64,000 nucleotides of DNA, taken from the NCBI GenBank assembly GCA_963840435.1, contig CAWIYY010000008.1, positions 1-64,000 of the forward strand. The letters run 5' to 3'. The DNA comes from Bog-473 sp963840435 (lineage in GTDB: Bacteria; Actinomycetota; Acidimicrobiia; Acidimicrobiales; RAAP-2). Positions 25,979 to 35,368 of this stretch are shown piece after piece. Made by a program: the position numbers and the translations under genes. Within the stretch, counting starts at the first letter, position 1. Each line of letters begins with the position of its first letter. The notes beneath the pieces were generated by a model. That model made no database searches, was not told the DNA's origin, and saw only the letters and a list, made by a program, of their open reading frames with translations.

Positions 25979-26905
25979 ATGAGGCTGAGGCGTGTTGATG
26001 TGGTGGGCGGCTTCGTCGCCGTGGTTCTCCTCTCATCTGCCTTCACCTGTCTGCAGATGCCGGCGTCAGCGACAACCGCGATGGCACCTTCACCCGGTTA
26101 TTGGCTGGCCGGCTCTGACGGCGGTGTGTACTCGTTCAACGCGCCGTTCTTTGGTTCTGGCTATAGCGGATCGGGTCCGGGAGCGTGCTCCTTCACGCCA
26201 CAAGCTCCCAGCCCGCTGAACGGCGCCCTCGGCTGCTCCGCAATCGCGAGCACATCCACAGGTAGTGGGTACTTTCTCCTGAATCAGTTCCGAGGCACGA
26301 CGGCATTTGGAAGTGCGACACTGACGCCGAACACCTGCTCTTTGCCGACTGATCTTGCGTCCAACTCCGACGGAGGGAACTTTCTCTCGATCGCCGCAAC
26401 CACATCAGGCAATGGCGTGTGGGGCGTGGACCGCCTCGGCGGGGTTGAGACGTGCGGCGACGCCGTCTCGTACGCTTCGAATCCCGTCTCGAACAAGCCC
26501 ATTGTCGGGATCGTGGCGACACCCGACGGGAAGGGCTACTGGCTCGTGGCTTCCGACGGAGGGGTCTTCTCTTACGGGGACGCAAAGTTCTATGGCTCCA
26601 CTGGGGCGATTCAGCTCAATGAGCCCATCGTCGGGATGGCATCGACTCCAGACGGTGGAGGGTATTGGCTCGTGGCCTCCGATGGCGGCGTCTTTGCTTT
26701 CGGCGATGCGATCTTCGCTGGGTCGATGGGCGGAAAGACGCTTACTGCACCCATGGTCGGCATTGCGGCGAACCCGGATGGAACGGGGTATTGGACCGTG
26801 GCCCGAGATGGCGGAGTGTTTGCCTTTGGCGGCGCGCCATTCCGTGGTTCCATGGGTGGACAACACCTCAACGCGCCTATCGTCGGAATTGCTTCCAAAT
26901 CCTGA
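25979..26905 (+). CDS. Secreted repeat protein, GYWLVASDGGVF beta-propeller type
   Basis: The protein has 308 residues from ATG 25979 with GAGGGA upstream. A signal peptide (VDVVGGFVAVVLLSSAFTCL, cleavage after ASA) precedes a first degenerate repeat (PGYWLAGSDGGVYSFNAPFF). Three regular 42-residue repeats follow in the C-terminal half, each with TPDG-GYWLVASDGGVF-FGDA and a GSMGG or GSTGA turn then an LNxPIVGI strand. The pattern implies a propeller-like beta fold outside the cell; the family is unusually abundant in Acidimicrobiia-like genomes and its function is unknown. The region at about 80-150 has four Cys. Two paralogs lie nearby on the other strand. Confidence 0.8.
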   Translation: MRLRRVDVVGGFVAVVLLSSAFTCLQMPASATTAMAPSPGYWLAGSDGGVYSFNAPFFGSGYSGSGPGACSFTPQAPSPLNGALGCSAIASTSTGSGYFLLNQFRGTTAFGSATLTPNTCSLPTDLASNSDGGNFLSIAATTSGNGVWGVDRLGGVETCGDAVSYASNPVSNKPIVGIVATPDGKGYWLVASDGGVFSYGDAKFYGSTGAIQLNEPIVGMASTPDGGGYWLVASDGGVFAFGDAIFAGSMGGKTLTAPMVGIAANPDGTGYWTVARDGGVFAFGGAPFRGSMGGQHLNAPIVGIASKS

Positions 26906-27065
26906 ACAACCGGAACCACCTGTCGAGCAAGGGGTGGCCCATGGCAGGCGACCCAGGATTTCCGAGCATCTATCCAATCTCGAGGAAGCGACGCCGGGTT
27001 CGGAACGGCATCTCAGGCCTCAGGCACCCCCCGAAAGCCGGGATGAGGGATGTCTACCGTGCTCG

Positions 27066-27359
27066 CTACTTTGGTCCGTAGTAGCGACCTGCCCAGTCGA
27101 AGACTACGGCCAAGCGCCCATCAGGCAAAGGCTTGACTTGGTCGGTTCGCAGGTAGCGATGCTGCTGCCCGTCCGTCATGACAACACATAGTTCACCCGT
27201 CTCGTCGTCAATCGGATGCTCTTGTCCATCCATAGGCCCGAGGCTGAACATCGCCGACCCTGGTGCCTCGTCTTGAAGAGAGGGAACCATCAGTGACAGA
27301 TTCTCAGAAGTCGGCGCCCCGTCGCAAGAGAAGCGAAAGGGGACGGCTTCCTTCTTCAT
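27066..27359 (-). CDS. Small hypothetical protein
   Basis: This protein has 97 residues from ATG 27359, which has AGAGGG about eight bases upstream. It reads MKKEAVPFRFSCDGAPTSEN, then GPMDGQEHPIDDETGELCVV and VKPLPDGRLAVVFDWAGRYY. There is no membrane segment or recognised motif; the open frame extends to 27521 but the extra part is poor. It is divergent from the HicA-like gene at 27512, with about 150 bases between them that could hold both promoters. Confidence 0.6.
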   Translation of the reverse strand: MKKEAVPFRFSCDGAPTSENLSLMVPSLQDEAPGSAMFSLGPMDGQEHPIDDETGELCVVMTDGQQHRYLRTDQVKPLPDGRLAVVFDWAGRYYGPK

Positions 27360-27511
27360 GAGAGTGCCCTCTGATTGCCCTTCGCACCCTCTCTCGCAGT
27401 TGTGCGGGGCGGACTCATTGGACGCACCAGAAATGGCCGTGACCTTCGGGTTCTCGTGCCAATAGGAGACTCTCGCTACATTGAGGTCTTTACCACGTCG
27501 AGAGGATCCCG

Positions 27512-27822
27512 ATGTCGTCAACCTCAGAGCCTAAGCATCTCAGCGGCCATCATCGAGATACTCTGCTGCAGATCTTTCAGCAAGAGACGAACCACAATGT
27601 CGAATGGCACGACGTGGTCTCATTGCTCGAGGCGATCGGATCCATCGAACAACGGCACGACGACATGTTTGAGTTCCGCATCGGCCAAGAGACCGAGGTT
27701 CTCAGGCGTCCAAGCGAAAAGACATCGACGGACAGCAACTCGTGGATTTGCGCCGAATATTGACGAGTGCGGGTTACGGCACCATGGCGGCGGAGCTCGA
27801 GGACAGAGGTAAAGAGGTCTGA
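27512..27822 (+). pseudogene. HicA-like small protein, frameshifted near its C-terminus
   Basis: From ATG 27512 (AGAGGAT upstream) the frame reads HRDTLLQIFQQETNHNVEWH then DVVSLLEAIGSIEQRHDDMF and GQETEVLRRPSEK. This is the dsRBD-like small-protein pattern shared with HicA toxins and related conserved proteins. After about 27715 the present frame ends as nonsense at 27763. The neighbouring frame continues naturally as KDIDGQQLVDLRRILTSAGY and GTMAAELEDRGKEV, stopping at 27822. One indel explains it. The restored stop is two bases before the start of the next gene, which confirms a two-gene operon. The RNA-related role is an inference from the fold family only. Confidence 0.6.
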
Positions 27823-27824
27823 AA

Positions 27825-28379
27825 ATGGTCGACGACCTGGAGCAGATCCGCGGAAAGAACGTCGTTGCTGCCGTCGACTTTCACGAGACCGTCATCTACG
27901 TGACGGATGCTGCACCTCGCCAACGGCCTGAGCGACTCGTTGCGACGGACCCACACGGGCACTTTCATAAAGTCCACCATCGATCAGGAAATCCTTCGGG
28001 CGCGTACGAGGACGACAGTCCGGCCTACTCGCACGAAGTGACCGACGCGTTATCGACTGCGGGAGCCATCCTGCTGTTGGGACAGGGGAGAGGGAAGGCG
28101 TACGCGTCGCATCGCTGGGTTGCCTACGTCGAAGAGCATCGCAAGGATGTCGCGGCCAAGGTGATAGCTGACGTCCGGGTCGACATCATCACCTCGAAAC
28201 GAAACAGGTACTCGGGCTGGCCCAATATTACTTCGCCGCGCCCACCTGAGGTTCGACAACCCGAAACAACAGCCGGCGCGCCCGACTCCAACCTCAACGC
28301 GAGGTCCCACGCGGACCGCAATGCAGACCAGAAGTCCGACACTGAATCGTTCGCAGGGTGCCCAGTGGCGCCAGTGTAA
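27825..28379 (+). pseudogene. Bacterial/archaeal eRF1-domain-like protein, frameshifted
   Basis: This protein starts at ATG 27825, two bases after the restored stop of the HicA-like gene. It reads VVAAVDFHETVIYVTDAAPR, HFHKVHHRSGNPSGAYEDDS, YSHEVTDALSTAGAILLLGQ and RWVAYVEEHRKDVAAKVIAD. This resembles the small translation-machinery-associated proteins with an eRF1-like fold, which typically carry a GPG/GQG-K stretch after an ILLxG strand. Near 28185-28195 the natural C-terminus lies in another frame (HHLETKQVLGLAQYYFAAPT, stop at 28249). The present frame instead runs on to 28379 with unrelated sequence. Both genes of the pair are thus broken once each. Confidence 0.55.
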
Positions 28380-28455
28380 GAATTACCGGCACCTGCGACC
28401 CAGTTGGGCCGGGCTCTGGGACGGTGATCGCTTCATCGCTCTCTTGACTGAGCGC

Positions 28456-29538
28456 TCAGCCTCTGAAGAGGAGTACGCCGCTCGACGTACCCGCGTAGAG
28501 AACGTGGCCTACTCCCGAAATGGACACGATGTCGGGCAGGCCATTCAGCTGAGAAGTGACTGTTCCATTGGTTGCAATCCGCACGAGGTCACTGGTGTCG
28601 GCGCTCTTCTTGTGTCTATAGATAGCAGATGCCCAGACGGTTCCATCGTGCGATGCCGTCACCAAGTTGCCCACAGCTCGACGTCGACCGACGACGTGAT
28701 CTTTCCGAAGCACGACCAGGGACGACCCGGTTCGGGCGCTCTCGAGGCCAACGTAGAGGGTCGAATCGCTGGTGGCCGCCAGCGAGTAGGTGTCCTCTGC
28801 GGCACCGGCCGCAGAGGATGTCCGCGCGACGACAATGTTTGAGAGCGTCTTGAGCGAGGACGGGTCGATCCACATCACGTTTGTGCGTGCTGCGTTTCGA
28901 GGAGGAGATCCGAAAGGTTCGTAGCCGACGATCACTCGATCCGTGGTGGCCGTCAGTGCTTCGACCAGGTCGTTGGCGACAAACTTCTTGGTGTGAGTGA
29001 TCGCATCGGTTGCAGGATCGAGCGCCTCGAGTTGCGGTTTGTCGCCTCCTTCCAGGATCCACAGGGTGGATGACGTCGCCGCAATCGCCATCAAGGGAGC
29101 GATGTTCAACCGGTCCTGGTGGGTGAGCGTTGTCGCGTCCAGGCGATCGATCCCAGGGCCGAGGCCCCCTGGCTTCGCGCCCGAGCCCGTGGAGACCCAA
29201 ACGGACCCAAAGGCAACGATGAGAGCCACTGGGGCGGCGTCACCGGTGGCGGTCTCAATGATGCGCCCGGTCGTCGGGTTGAGGAGGTCGAGCTCCCAAC
29301 CGGCGTCCGAAGGGTCGCCCGGAAACGCAGCCTGCCGGAGCACGTAGAGGCCGTCGGCGCCTGAGGCCACGTCCGCCACGCCATTCAGAGCAAAGCGCGT
29401 GACGAGCGTGATATGAGCTGAGTCGAGCGCCCTGTCCGCACCTTGAGCCGGAGCCGAGTTGTCGACTGCCCCACCGAATGCGAGGACGACCAGTCCGAAG
29501 ACAATCGCCAGCCTCGGTGACAGTCGAGCCGTAGCCAT
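28456..29538 (-). CDS. Secreted beta-propeller-like protein
   Basis: The protein has 360 residues from ATG 29538; a GTG directly before it is possible, and GGGGG lies eight bases upstream. A signal peptide (LAIVFGLVVLAFGGAVDNSA) is followed by repeating blade-like strands: GVADVASGADGLYVLRQAAF, IVAFGSVWVSTGSGAKPGGL, SSTLWILEGGDKPQLEALDP, and SDSTLYVGLESARTGSSLVV. The alternation of GSVWVS, TLWILE and TLYVGL resembles Vgb/SMP-30-like six-bladed propellers. No catalytic site is apparent. The frame is intact, unlike several neighbours. It is convergent with the eRF1-like gene and lies 93 bases from the methyltransferase upstream on the same strand. Confidence 0.72.
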   Translation of the reverse strand: MATARLSPRLAIVFGLVVLAFGGAVDNSAPAQGADRALDSAHITLVTRFALNGVADVASGADGLYVLRQAAFPGDPSDAGWELDLLNPTTGRIIETATGDAAPVALIVAFGSVWVSTGSGAKPGGLGPGIDRLDATTLTHQDRLNIAPLMAIAATSSTLWILEGGDKPQLEALDPATDAITHTKKFVANDLVEALTATTDRVIVGYEPFGSPPRNAARTNVMWIDPSSLKTLSNIVVARTSSAAGAAEDTYSLAATSDSTLYVGLESARTGSSLVVLRKDHVVGRRRAVGNLVTASHDGTVWASAIYRHKKSADTSDLVRIATNGTVTSQLNGLPDIVSISGVGHVLYAGTSSGVLLFRG

Positions 29539-29631
29539 CACAACCCCCGATGAGTTCTCCTATCTCTTCCACGTCGCAGGGCGCCATTTCGTTGCATCTT
29601 TCTATGCCCTGATTCGCCGGGCAGCGGTGCT

Positions 29632-30303
29632 CTATCGATCGGTATCGATTTCGCCAGGTGATCCCGGTTCGTCTGGTGCGGCATGCCTCGCACGGTGAGC
29701 CCACACTGCGAACAACGGGTCGCCTGGATGCGAGACTGGGGTACGACGCTGGCTGCGAGGCACGTCCCAGCGTCCAGCGAGACGGAAATACTGTTCGACG
29801 ATCCCGCAGTGCTGCTCATCGTCGGCGTACAGCCAGCCGCGAATTGCTTTGGTCGGAAAGCATCGATTTGAGAAGGCACAGACGAACGGTCCTCCTTGGC
29901 GCACCACGCGAGCCACGTCAGCAAACACTTCTATGGGCCTGGTGAGGTAGTCGACGGAAACGCAGCACACCACTGCGTCGAAGGACTCGTCGGGGAACGG
30001 CAGCCGGGGCTCGGCGTTGAGGTCGTGGACGACGGTGACTCCTGCCGAGGGGTTCGCGTTGAGCTCGTCGGGATTCATTCCGAGCACGGTGAGGCGCGCC
30101 GGCTGGGTGCGGAAGTGCGAGACCCACGAACCCATCAGATCCAGCACGTCGCCGGAGATCCCAAGATCGTCATAGAGGGCACCGACGGCCGCGATGGCAT
30201 CGTCGTCGATGTGGGTGACCAGGCGAGGCCGCGAGTAGAAGGCCGAATCGGGGGAGGGGTCAGCCTGGTCAAAGAAATCCTGCGGGAAGGGGTTACCGTC
30301 CAC
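29632..30303 (-). CDS. SAM-dependent methyltransferase (class I)
   Basis: This protein has 223 residues from GTG 30303. It has a class I Rossmann methyltransferase pattern: a motif-I-like segment LGISGDVLDLMGSWVSHFRT, the acidic loop VVHDLNAEPRLPFPDESFDA with VVCCVSVDYLTRPIEVFADV, and RVVRQGGPFVCAFSNRCFPT (the post-motif strand). The Gly-rich loop is shortened relative to the classic GxGxG form, as in some methyltransferase type 11 relatives. The substrate is unknown. The frame is intact. It may be co-transcribed with the secreted propeller gene that follows it. Confidence 0.78.
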   Translation of the reverse strand: MDGNPFPQDFFDQADPSPDSAFYSRPRLVTHIDDDAIAAVGALYDDLGISGDVLDLMGSWVSHFRTQPARLTVLGMNPDELNANPSAGVTVVHDLNAEPRLPFPDESFDAVVCCVSVDYLTRPIEVFADVARVVRQGGPFVCAFSNRCFPTKAIRGWLYADDEQHCGIVEQYFRLAGRWDVPRSQRRTPVSHPGDPLFAVWAHRARHAAPDEPGSPGEIDTDR

Positions 30304-30473
30304 CCTCTCAGATTCCTGTTTCGGCCATGGTGAGGGGGTGTTCCGTCACGTCTGACTCATTCCGTTCCCTTGCTCGCACATGCAGCAACAGTGTCTCACC
30401 GCCGAGCAGCACGGCCTGCTCCCGAACAGTGACAGTCGCCCGTCGACGGGTCGCGCAAGGCTCGTGAACGGCC

Positions 30474-31779
30474 CTAATGAGGTGCGGACTGCTGGCCGGG
30501 ATGGATCCCGACTGCGAAGTCCGACCGTAGCGCCGCGATCCCGATTGAGTCCTGCAGAACGAGCCCACCGTCGAGCGCTATGCCGACGACACTGCTGCTT
30601 CCAACGCCAATAACGTTGCTGGCAAGAGCGGGCGCATCGCCGTACATGCCGGCGACTCCGTCGGAAGTGGCGACCCAGTACCCACCGCCATCGGGCATCG
30701 CGGCCATGCCGACGACCGCGGCGGTTCCGTTTTGACCACCCCGGGCACCGTAGAACTGAGCGTCGCCGTAGTTGAAAATGCCTCCGTCCGAGGCGTCGAA
30801 CCAGTAGCCACGTCCATCCGGCGTGGCGGTCATACCGACGATTGGTCTGTTGAGGTGGATGCTGCCGGTTGAGCCGTAGAACTGAGCGTCGCCGTAGCTG
30901 AAGATGCCCCCGTCGGAGGCCACGAGCCAATAGCCGCGACCGTCTGGGGTGGGCGCCATGCCGACGATCGGAGCGTTGAGCGTCTGACCCCCTCGCGATC
31001 CGTAGAACTGGGCGTCGCCATAGGCAAAGATGCCCCCGTCGGAGGCAACGAACCAGTAGCCCTTGCCATCAGGTGTCGCGGCCATACCGACGATCGGCTT
31101 GTTGAGGTGAATGCTGCCGGTCGAACCGTAGAACTGAGCATCGCCGTAGCTGAAGATCCCTCCATCCGCAGCCACAAGCCAATACCCCTGATCGTTGCCG
31201 GTTGAGGCAATGCCAACCACGGGCGCGTTCAGCGCCGCCGAACCGGCGTTTCCGTAGGAAATGGCGTCGCCCTTCGGAAAGACGTTGCCGTGAGCATCCA
31301 CCTCGTAGTAGCCGACGGAGCCTGCGCCCTCAAGGCTCAGGCTCACTCCACCCGAGCTCGAGTCCGCAGAACCCTGGATGCTCAGGCTGGCGTCTCCTCC
31401 TTGTCCCGCAGCACTCGGATAGAAGTAGACGTCGACGGGACAAGAGTCTCCGGGAGCCAGCACAATGATCGACGTGCCGTTACCTTGGCAGCCGGGTCCT
31501 GGGGCGGCGACATAGTCACTGGCTGTCGGTCCAGAAAAGATGGCGTCAGTCGTCAGGTTGATCGTGTCACGAGCGGACATATTGTTGTTGGTGAGCGTGA
31601 AGCTCGATGGAGCGGAGTAATCGCCCAGCGTGGTCGAGTCGAAGCTGAGCAGAGAAACAGATACCGACAGGTGCGGTGTTTGGGAAGCTGCCAGAGCTGC
31701 CGTTTGCCAAGAAACCCATCGCGATCACTGAAATCGAAATAACCAAACCGCTACGCGTCAAGATGCGACGTCTCGGCAA
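30474..31779 (-). pseudogene. Secreted protein: signal peptide, choice-of-anchor-type Ig domain, GYWLVA repeats (frameshifted)
   Basis: From ATG 31779 a signal peptide (GLVISISVIAMGFLANGSSG) is followed by a frame change near 31685-31695. The next frame gives SVSLLSFDSTTLGDYSAPSS then FTLTNNNMSARDTINLTTDA and SIIVLAPGDSCPVDVYFYPS, typical of the ASH/HYDIN-like choice-of-anchor D domain. From about 31270 to 30640 come five or six 42-residue repeats (KGYWFVASDGGIFAYGDAQF, GSTGSIHLNKPIVGMAATPD). The uninterrupted part starts at an ATG at 31580, but that cuts the domain in half. The combination of an Ig-like domain and a propeller suggests a surface-displayed protein. It is one base away from being intact. 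Confidence 0.68.
30700..31250. repeat. 126-base coding repeats in the secreted propeller gene
   Basis: Units of 42 codons recur four to six times with high nucleotide identity; for example the block around GTAGAACTGAGCGTCGCCG occurs near 30749, 30876 and 31131, with a close variant near 31004. High identity between units suggests recent duplication or gene conversion, and makes this stretch prone to recombination and to assembly collapse. Confidence 0.75.
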
Positions 31780-31937
31780 TTCAACCTCCCCTGGTCCCTC
31801 CGCAACGCTCGCGGCGGCTGTCGCGAGACACTACGGCAACGGGTTGGATGTTCGTGGCGTTCGGCCGATTGCGGTGACGGGATATCGTTTTGATCGCTTT
31901 TCGGGCACAGCGTCCTGCGCGCCGGGACTGGGCGGCC

Positions 31938-32491
31938 TTACGCTCCCCCGCAGTGCCTCTTCGGTTCACCGACGCCAGGGGCGGTCGAACCTAGGTTCCA
32001 CACCAGTGGCTTTCCCACGGCCCAACCGGTCACCGGAACGCCCACTTGGAGCGTTGTTCCCGCTCTCACGCCTTGGGGCAGCACCTTCTGCCATCGGTAG
32101 ATCGAGTTGTTTGCGAGTACTTGTCGGCCGTTGATCTCGTCGTACCACGTGGCCGGTGCGCTCTTGGTGTAGTGGGACCATCCCATCGACCGAAGTTTGG
32201 CAGCGACTGCAGCTGCGACGCGTTGAGCGCTTCACGTGACGTGAAGCTCATGTCCACCTGGACATTCGGCGTACTCGACATGCAGGAGTCGGTGAGATGA
32301 GGTTCGAGTGCGACCGTCCTGCTGATTGCCGAGTGTCGGGGGACGGCTCCCTTGATCGTGCGCAGTTCCTTGAGGATCGATCCGCCTGGATCGCCAAGCG
32401 TTCGGCCAGCTCCGACGTTGGCGTTCGCTGATACCCCGATCAGCGTGAGTGCCAAGGCAGCGAGGAACGCCGAGGATCCAGAGACGACCAT
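31938..32491 (-). pseudogene. Secreted protein of unknown function, frameshifted
   Basis: From ATG 32491 a signal peptide (SAFLAALALTLIGVSANANV) leads to LGDPGGSILKELRTIKGAVP, SCMSSTPNVQVDMSFTSREA and LNASQLQS. At 32200-32215 the frame shifts, and the natural continuation is AAKLRSMGWSHYTKSAPATW then YDEINGRQVLANNSIYRWQK and VGVPVTGWAVGKPLVWNLGS, to a stop at 31938. No domain is recognised; the C-terminal half, rich in Trp and Tyr, looks like a compact exported domain. It lies between two propeller-repeat genes on the same strand. Confidence 0.55.
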
Positions 32492-32827
32492 CCATCGGCG
32501 CCACGAAAGAATCGCCTCCGACCGCCTCGCGACAATCGCTCATTCACTGACGTCAACCCTATGCCGATCCGAGTCAAACCACAGTTCCAGCGTCACATCC
32601 TCGTCGGGCCATCCCACGTGGCGGAGCGGAGGAGGTCTCGAGCGAGGTTGTGCACTCCCGGGTGGCTTCGCGGCGCAGCCCGAAACAAGGGCGCATAAGG
32701 CGCTGTTTGGCCTCCTGGTCGTGCAACTCGAAGATCTCGATCAACGCCGAGTTCGCCGTCCGCGTCGCTGAACCAGACACCTCGAGAGCGGTCCAACTGG
32801 GGGCGGGAGCGGTGCAGTCCGAAGCTG
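32492..32827. other. No convincing gene
   Basis: Short open frames on both strands only. The best, minus strand from 32780, reads SALIEIFELHDQEAKQRLMR but has no start signal and no homolog I know. It might be the remains of a small gene. Confidence 0.35.
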
Positions 32828-33817
32828 TTATCGCGCCGCCGGATTGGCGACCTGCGATGCGTAGGCTTCGATGCCCACAATGGGCCCGCTGAGGACCTCG
32901 CCCGCCATGGACCCCTCAAACGGAGCGCTCCCAAACGCGAAGACTCCCCCATCCGAAGCGGCCAACCAGTAGCCCTTGCCGTCTGGAGCCGACGCCATCC
33001 CGACAACCGGCGCATTGAGGTGCAACCCTCCCATCGATCCGTAATACGCAGCATCCCCGAAGCTGAAGACGCCCCCGTCAGCGGCGACCAGCCAATAGCC
33101 CCGGCCGTCTGCGGTGGAAGCCATTCCGACAATGGGCTGATCGAGATGGTTGCCACCCATCGAACCGTAGAACTGGGCATCACCGAACGTGAACACACCG
33201 CCGTCAGAGGCAACCAGCCAGTAACCCTTCCCATCCGGCGTTGACGCTATTCCCACCATCGACCCGTGGAACGACGTGCCGTTCATGGAGCCATAGGTGG
33301 GTGCAGCGCCAGCAGAATAGACCATGCCATTCGCGTTCAGAATCCAGGCGCTTCCCTGGTCGCCAGCCACCCCGGCGATGCGCCAGGGGCGAAGGGGTGA
33401 GATCGGCGTGGCCGGCGGGTTCGGGGAAATTGGCCCAGCGGCTGGCGAACCTCCGAAGAGATGGGTTCCGTCGAAGAGCAGTGCAGCCAGGCCCTCGGGA
33501 GTCGTGTCACTGAAGTCGTTGGGGTTCAGATCGGCAGTCGCCAACATCCAGTAGTTGGTGGTCGATGATCCACTCCCGATCGGACATCCTTGTGCGCAGA
33601 TGGAGTTGCCAGGCGCCGAAAACTCTCCTCCGTACACGAGATTGCCGTCGTAAGGGGCGTTGAAGGAGAAGACGCCACCGTCATCACCGCCCAGCCAGTA
33701 GCCAGTGGTGGCGGCGGACGCCGGTGTTGCACTCGTCATGAGCCCAGCCATGCTCACGAGCAGTGCAGTCGCTGCTGCTGCTGTCCCGAGCCGTTGGATC
33801 ATGGATCGTGTGTGCAT
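32828..33817 (-). CDS. Secreted repeat protein, GYWLVASDGGVF beta-propeller type
   Basis: The protein has 329 residues from ATG 33817, with GGGAGG seven bases upstream (the best ribosome site in this part of the window). A signal peptide (TAAAATALLVSMAGLMTSAT, cleavage after ASA) is followed by a first divergent repeat (TGYWLGGDDGGVFSFNAPYD), a spacer with CAQGCPIG, and then three regular 42-residue repeats: KGYWLVASDGGVFTFGDAQF, RGYWLVAADGGVFSFGDAAY, KGYWLAASDGGVFAFGSAPF. N-terminal organisation matches the 25979-26905 gene closely, including the divergent first blade and a Cys pair, so the two are paralogs. Intact. Confidence 0.82.
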   Translation of the reverse strand: MHTRSMIQRLGTAAAATALLVSMAGLMTSATPASAATTGYWLGGDDGGVFSFNAPYDGNLVYGGEFSAPGNSICAQGCPIGSGSSTTNYWMLATADLNPNDFSDTTPEGLAALLFDGTHLFGGSPAAGPISPNPPATPISPLRPWRIAGVAGDQGSAWILNANGMVYSAGAAPTYGSMNGTSFHGSMVGIASTPDGKGYWLVASDGGVFTFGDAQFYGSMGGNHLDQPIVGMASTADGRGYWLVAADGGVFSFGDAAYYGSMGGLHLNAPVVGMASAPDGKGYWLAASDGGVFAFGSAPFEGSMAGEVLSGPIVGIEAYASQVANPAAR

Positions 33818-34559
33818 GAGGACCTCCCGCACATGGACCGTAACCTCCCGATCAACAATCGCTCTTGTCGTGGCTCTGTCTGCCTCGACGGTCAACCAGC
33901 GTCTCCGAACTGCGTGCCTGCCTTGGCCTCGGCAGGCGGCACGGTTGCGGATGACGACGAGGATGAGGATTCGCCGCCGATGGGGGCATGGCAGTTCGTC
34001 ACCCTCCACCTCCCGCTCTCGTAGCCATATGTAACCCAGTCATCGTTCCCAACGACAGACGCTGGAAGGGCGTATTCCACTCGGCCTCCCCGGTGCTCGC
34101 CGTGACATCTCGGGTCCGGATTCCGATAATGCGGATTGAGCCGAGGCGATGTCCGAGGTACTTCTCCCCATCTCCGCCCTCATACCCCTGAGATATTCCT
34201 CTTTCAATGTGGGGTTCACCGTAGGGCCGGAGCGACGCTGCGTGCCCTCCATGTTCGTGATGTCCGCCACTGTCCCGGTCAGGAAGGCATAGGACCGTGA
34301 GTTTGCCGCAGCCCGCAAACCAATCTTCCCTGCCGAGTTGTTATTGCTGCCCCGCTATTCGACGCGGACGCCGAGGACGTGCAGCTGGCGGCACAGAGAA
34401 TCGAAAGGCATCCGATCCCTATCCAGCGTCTACTCATCGCGGCCATTCATCTATTCTCGCACCGGGACTGTGCGATGCGCCTATGCGCCCAAAGGATGCC
34501 AGCGGGTGGACTCAGCGAATCGACATGAAGGACGTGACGGCTGTTTCAAGCACCGACGG
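33818..34559. other. No convincing gene; upstream region of the repeat protein
   Basis: Open frames here are short or antisense to each other (for example minus 34040-34318 and plus 34297-34770, the latter overlapping the cupin gene). None has a start signal or a known motif. The first 200 bases probably hold the promoter of the propeller gene. Confidence 0.4.
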
Positions 34560-35063
34560 TCATTCAGATGGTCCGGTCCCAGTCCCGTCCTTCATCTCCA
34601 CGGTCAGAGTCCGGAACTCCTCACTGCCGACGTTCTCCAAAGAGTGCGGCGTCAGCGGTGAGCCCCAGGCGGCTGTGCCCACGATCGGCGTCGACCTCGA
34701 TGCCCTGGTGTCAGCCAGCACATTGCCATCGGGATCTCGGCGGACGAAGTCGCTGGTCGCAAGGATGTAGAGAACCCCACCCCAGCGGTGGGTGTGCACC
34801 GGCACCGTGGCACCAGGTGGAACACGCCCATCGAGAACTCTGACCCGATCGTCCTCGAACAGGACCGTGTGGAACCCTGGCGCAGCGATCATGGCGTCGA
34901 GCTCATCGGGCCACGGCCACACGGTGGGAAGGCTGGCATCGGTCAACGGGCTGAAGCCTTTCGGATCGACATCGCGGTGCTGACGATACTCCGAAGGCTC
35001 TCGTCGTCGTGCCTCGCTGAATGGATCAGGAGGGACGTTCCACGTGCGCCGACGAGAATCCAT
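34560..35063 (-). CDS. Cupin-fold protein
   Basis: This protein has 167 residues from ATG 35063. The core reads FHTVLFEDDRVRVLDGRVPP then GATVPVHTHRWGGVLYILAT (cupin motif 1 with HTH and downstream Gly) and WGSPLTPHSLENVGSEEFRT (motif 2 with His and Asn-Val-Gly). This is a small single-cupin protein that may bind a metal through the two or three His. Its reaction is unknown. The first 45 residues are polar and less typical, and the frame is open to 35138. The frame is intact. Bases 35064-35368 upstream hold no gene I can see. Confidence 0.7.
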   Translation of the reverse strand: MDSRRRTWNVPPDPFSEARRREPSEYRQHRDVDPKGFSPLTDASLPTVWPWPDELDAMIAAPGFHTVLFEDDRVRVLDGRVPPGATVPVHTHRWGGVLYILATSDFVRRDPDGNVLADTRASRSTPIVGTAAWGSPLTPHSLENVGSEEFRTLTVEMKDGTGTGPSE

Positions 35064-35368
35064 CACCTGTCTCCGAAGGCGGCGGGAAGGCGGGGACAGT
35101 GCAACGAACGCTGAGACGGGGTGGCACCCTGCGATCATTGGGGCTGGGTTGATGGCAATTGGCTATCCCCGACCTGACAGTACCGGACAGTCGCAATTGG
35201 ATCACGACGTTGGGAAGCGGTGGCTCTATTGAGCGGCCATGGCGAACCGCAGAACCGTCAGAGGCGATGGCAGCTGTGGAAGCCTGGTGGCGTGCCTGAC
35301 GACACGATCAAGTCGGATCAGAGGTCAGTCGTCGCCCTGCAAGGTCACGAAGCGACCTGGGATTCGCC

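Noticed and set aside
30700..31250. Regular DNA repeats considered as a CRISPR array or integron
   Set aside because: The units are 126 bases, contiguous and in frame, and encode protein repeats; no spacers, cas genes or attC-like folds are present.
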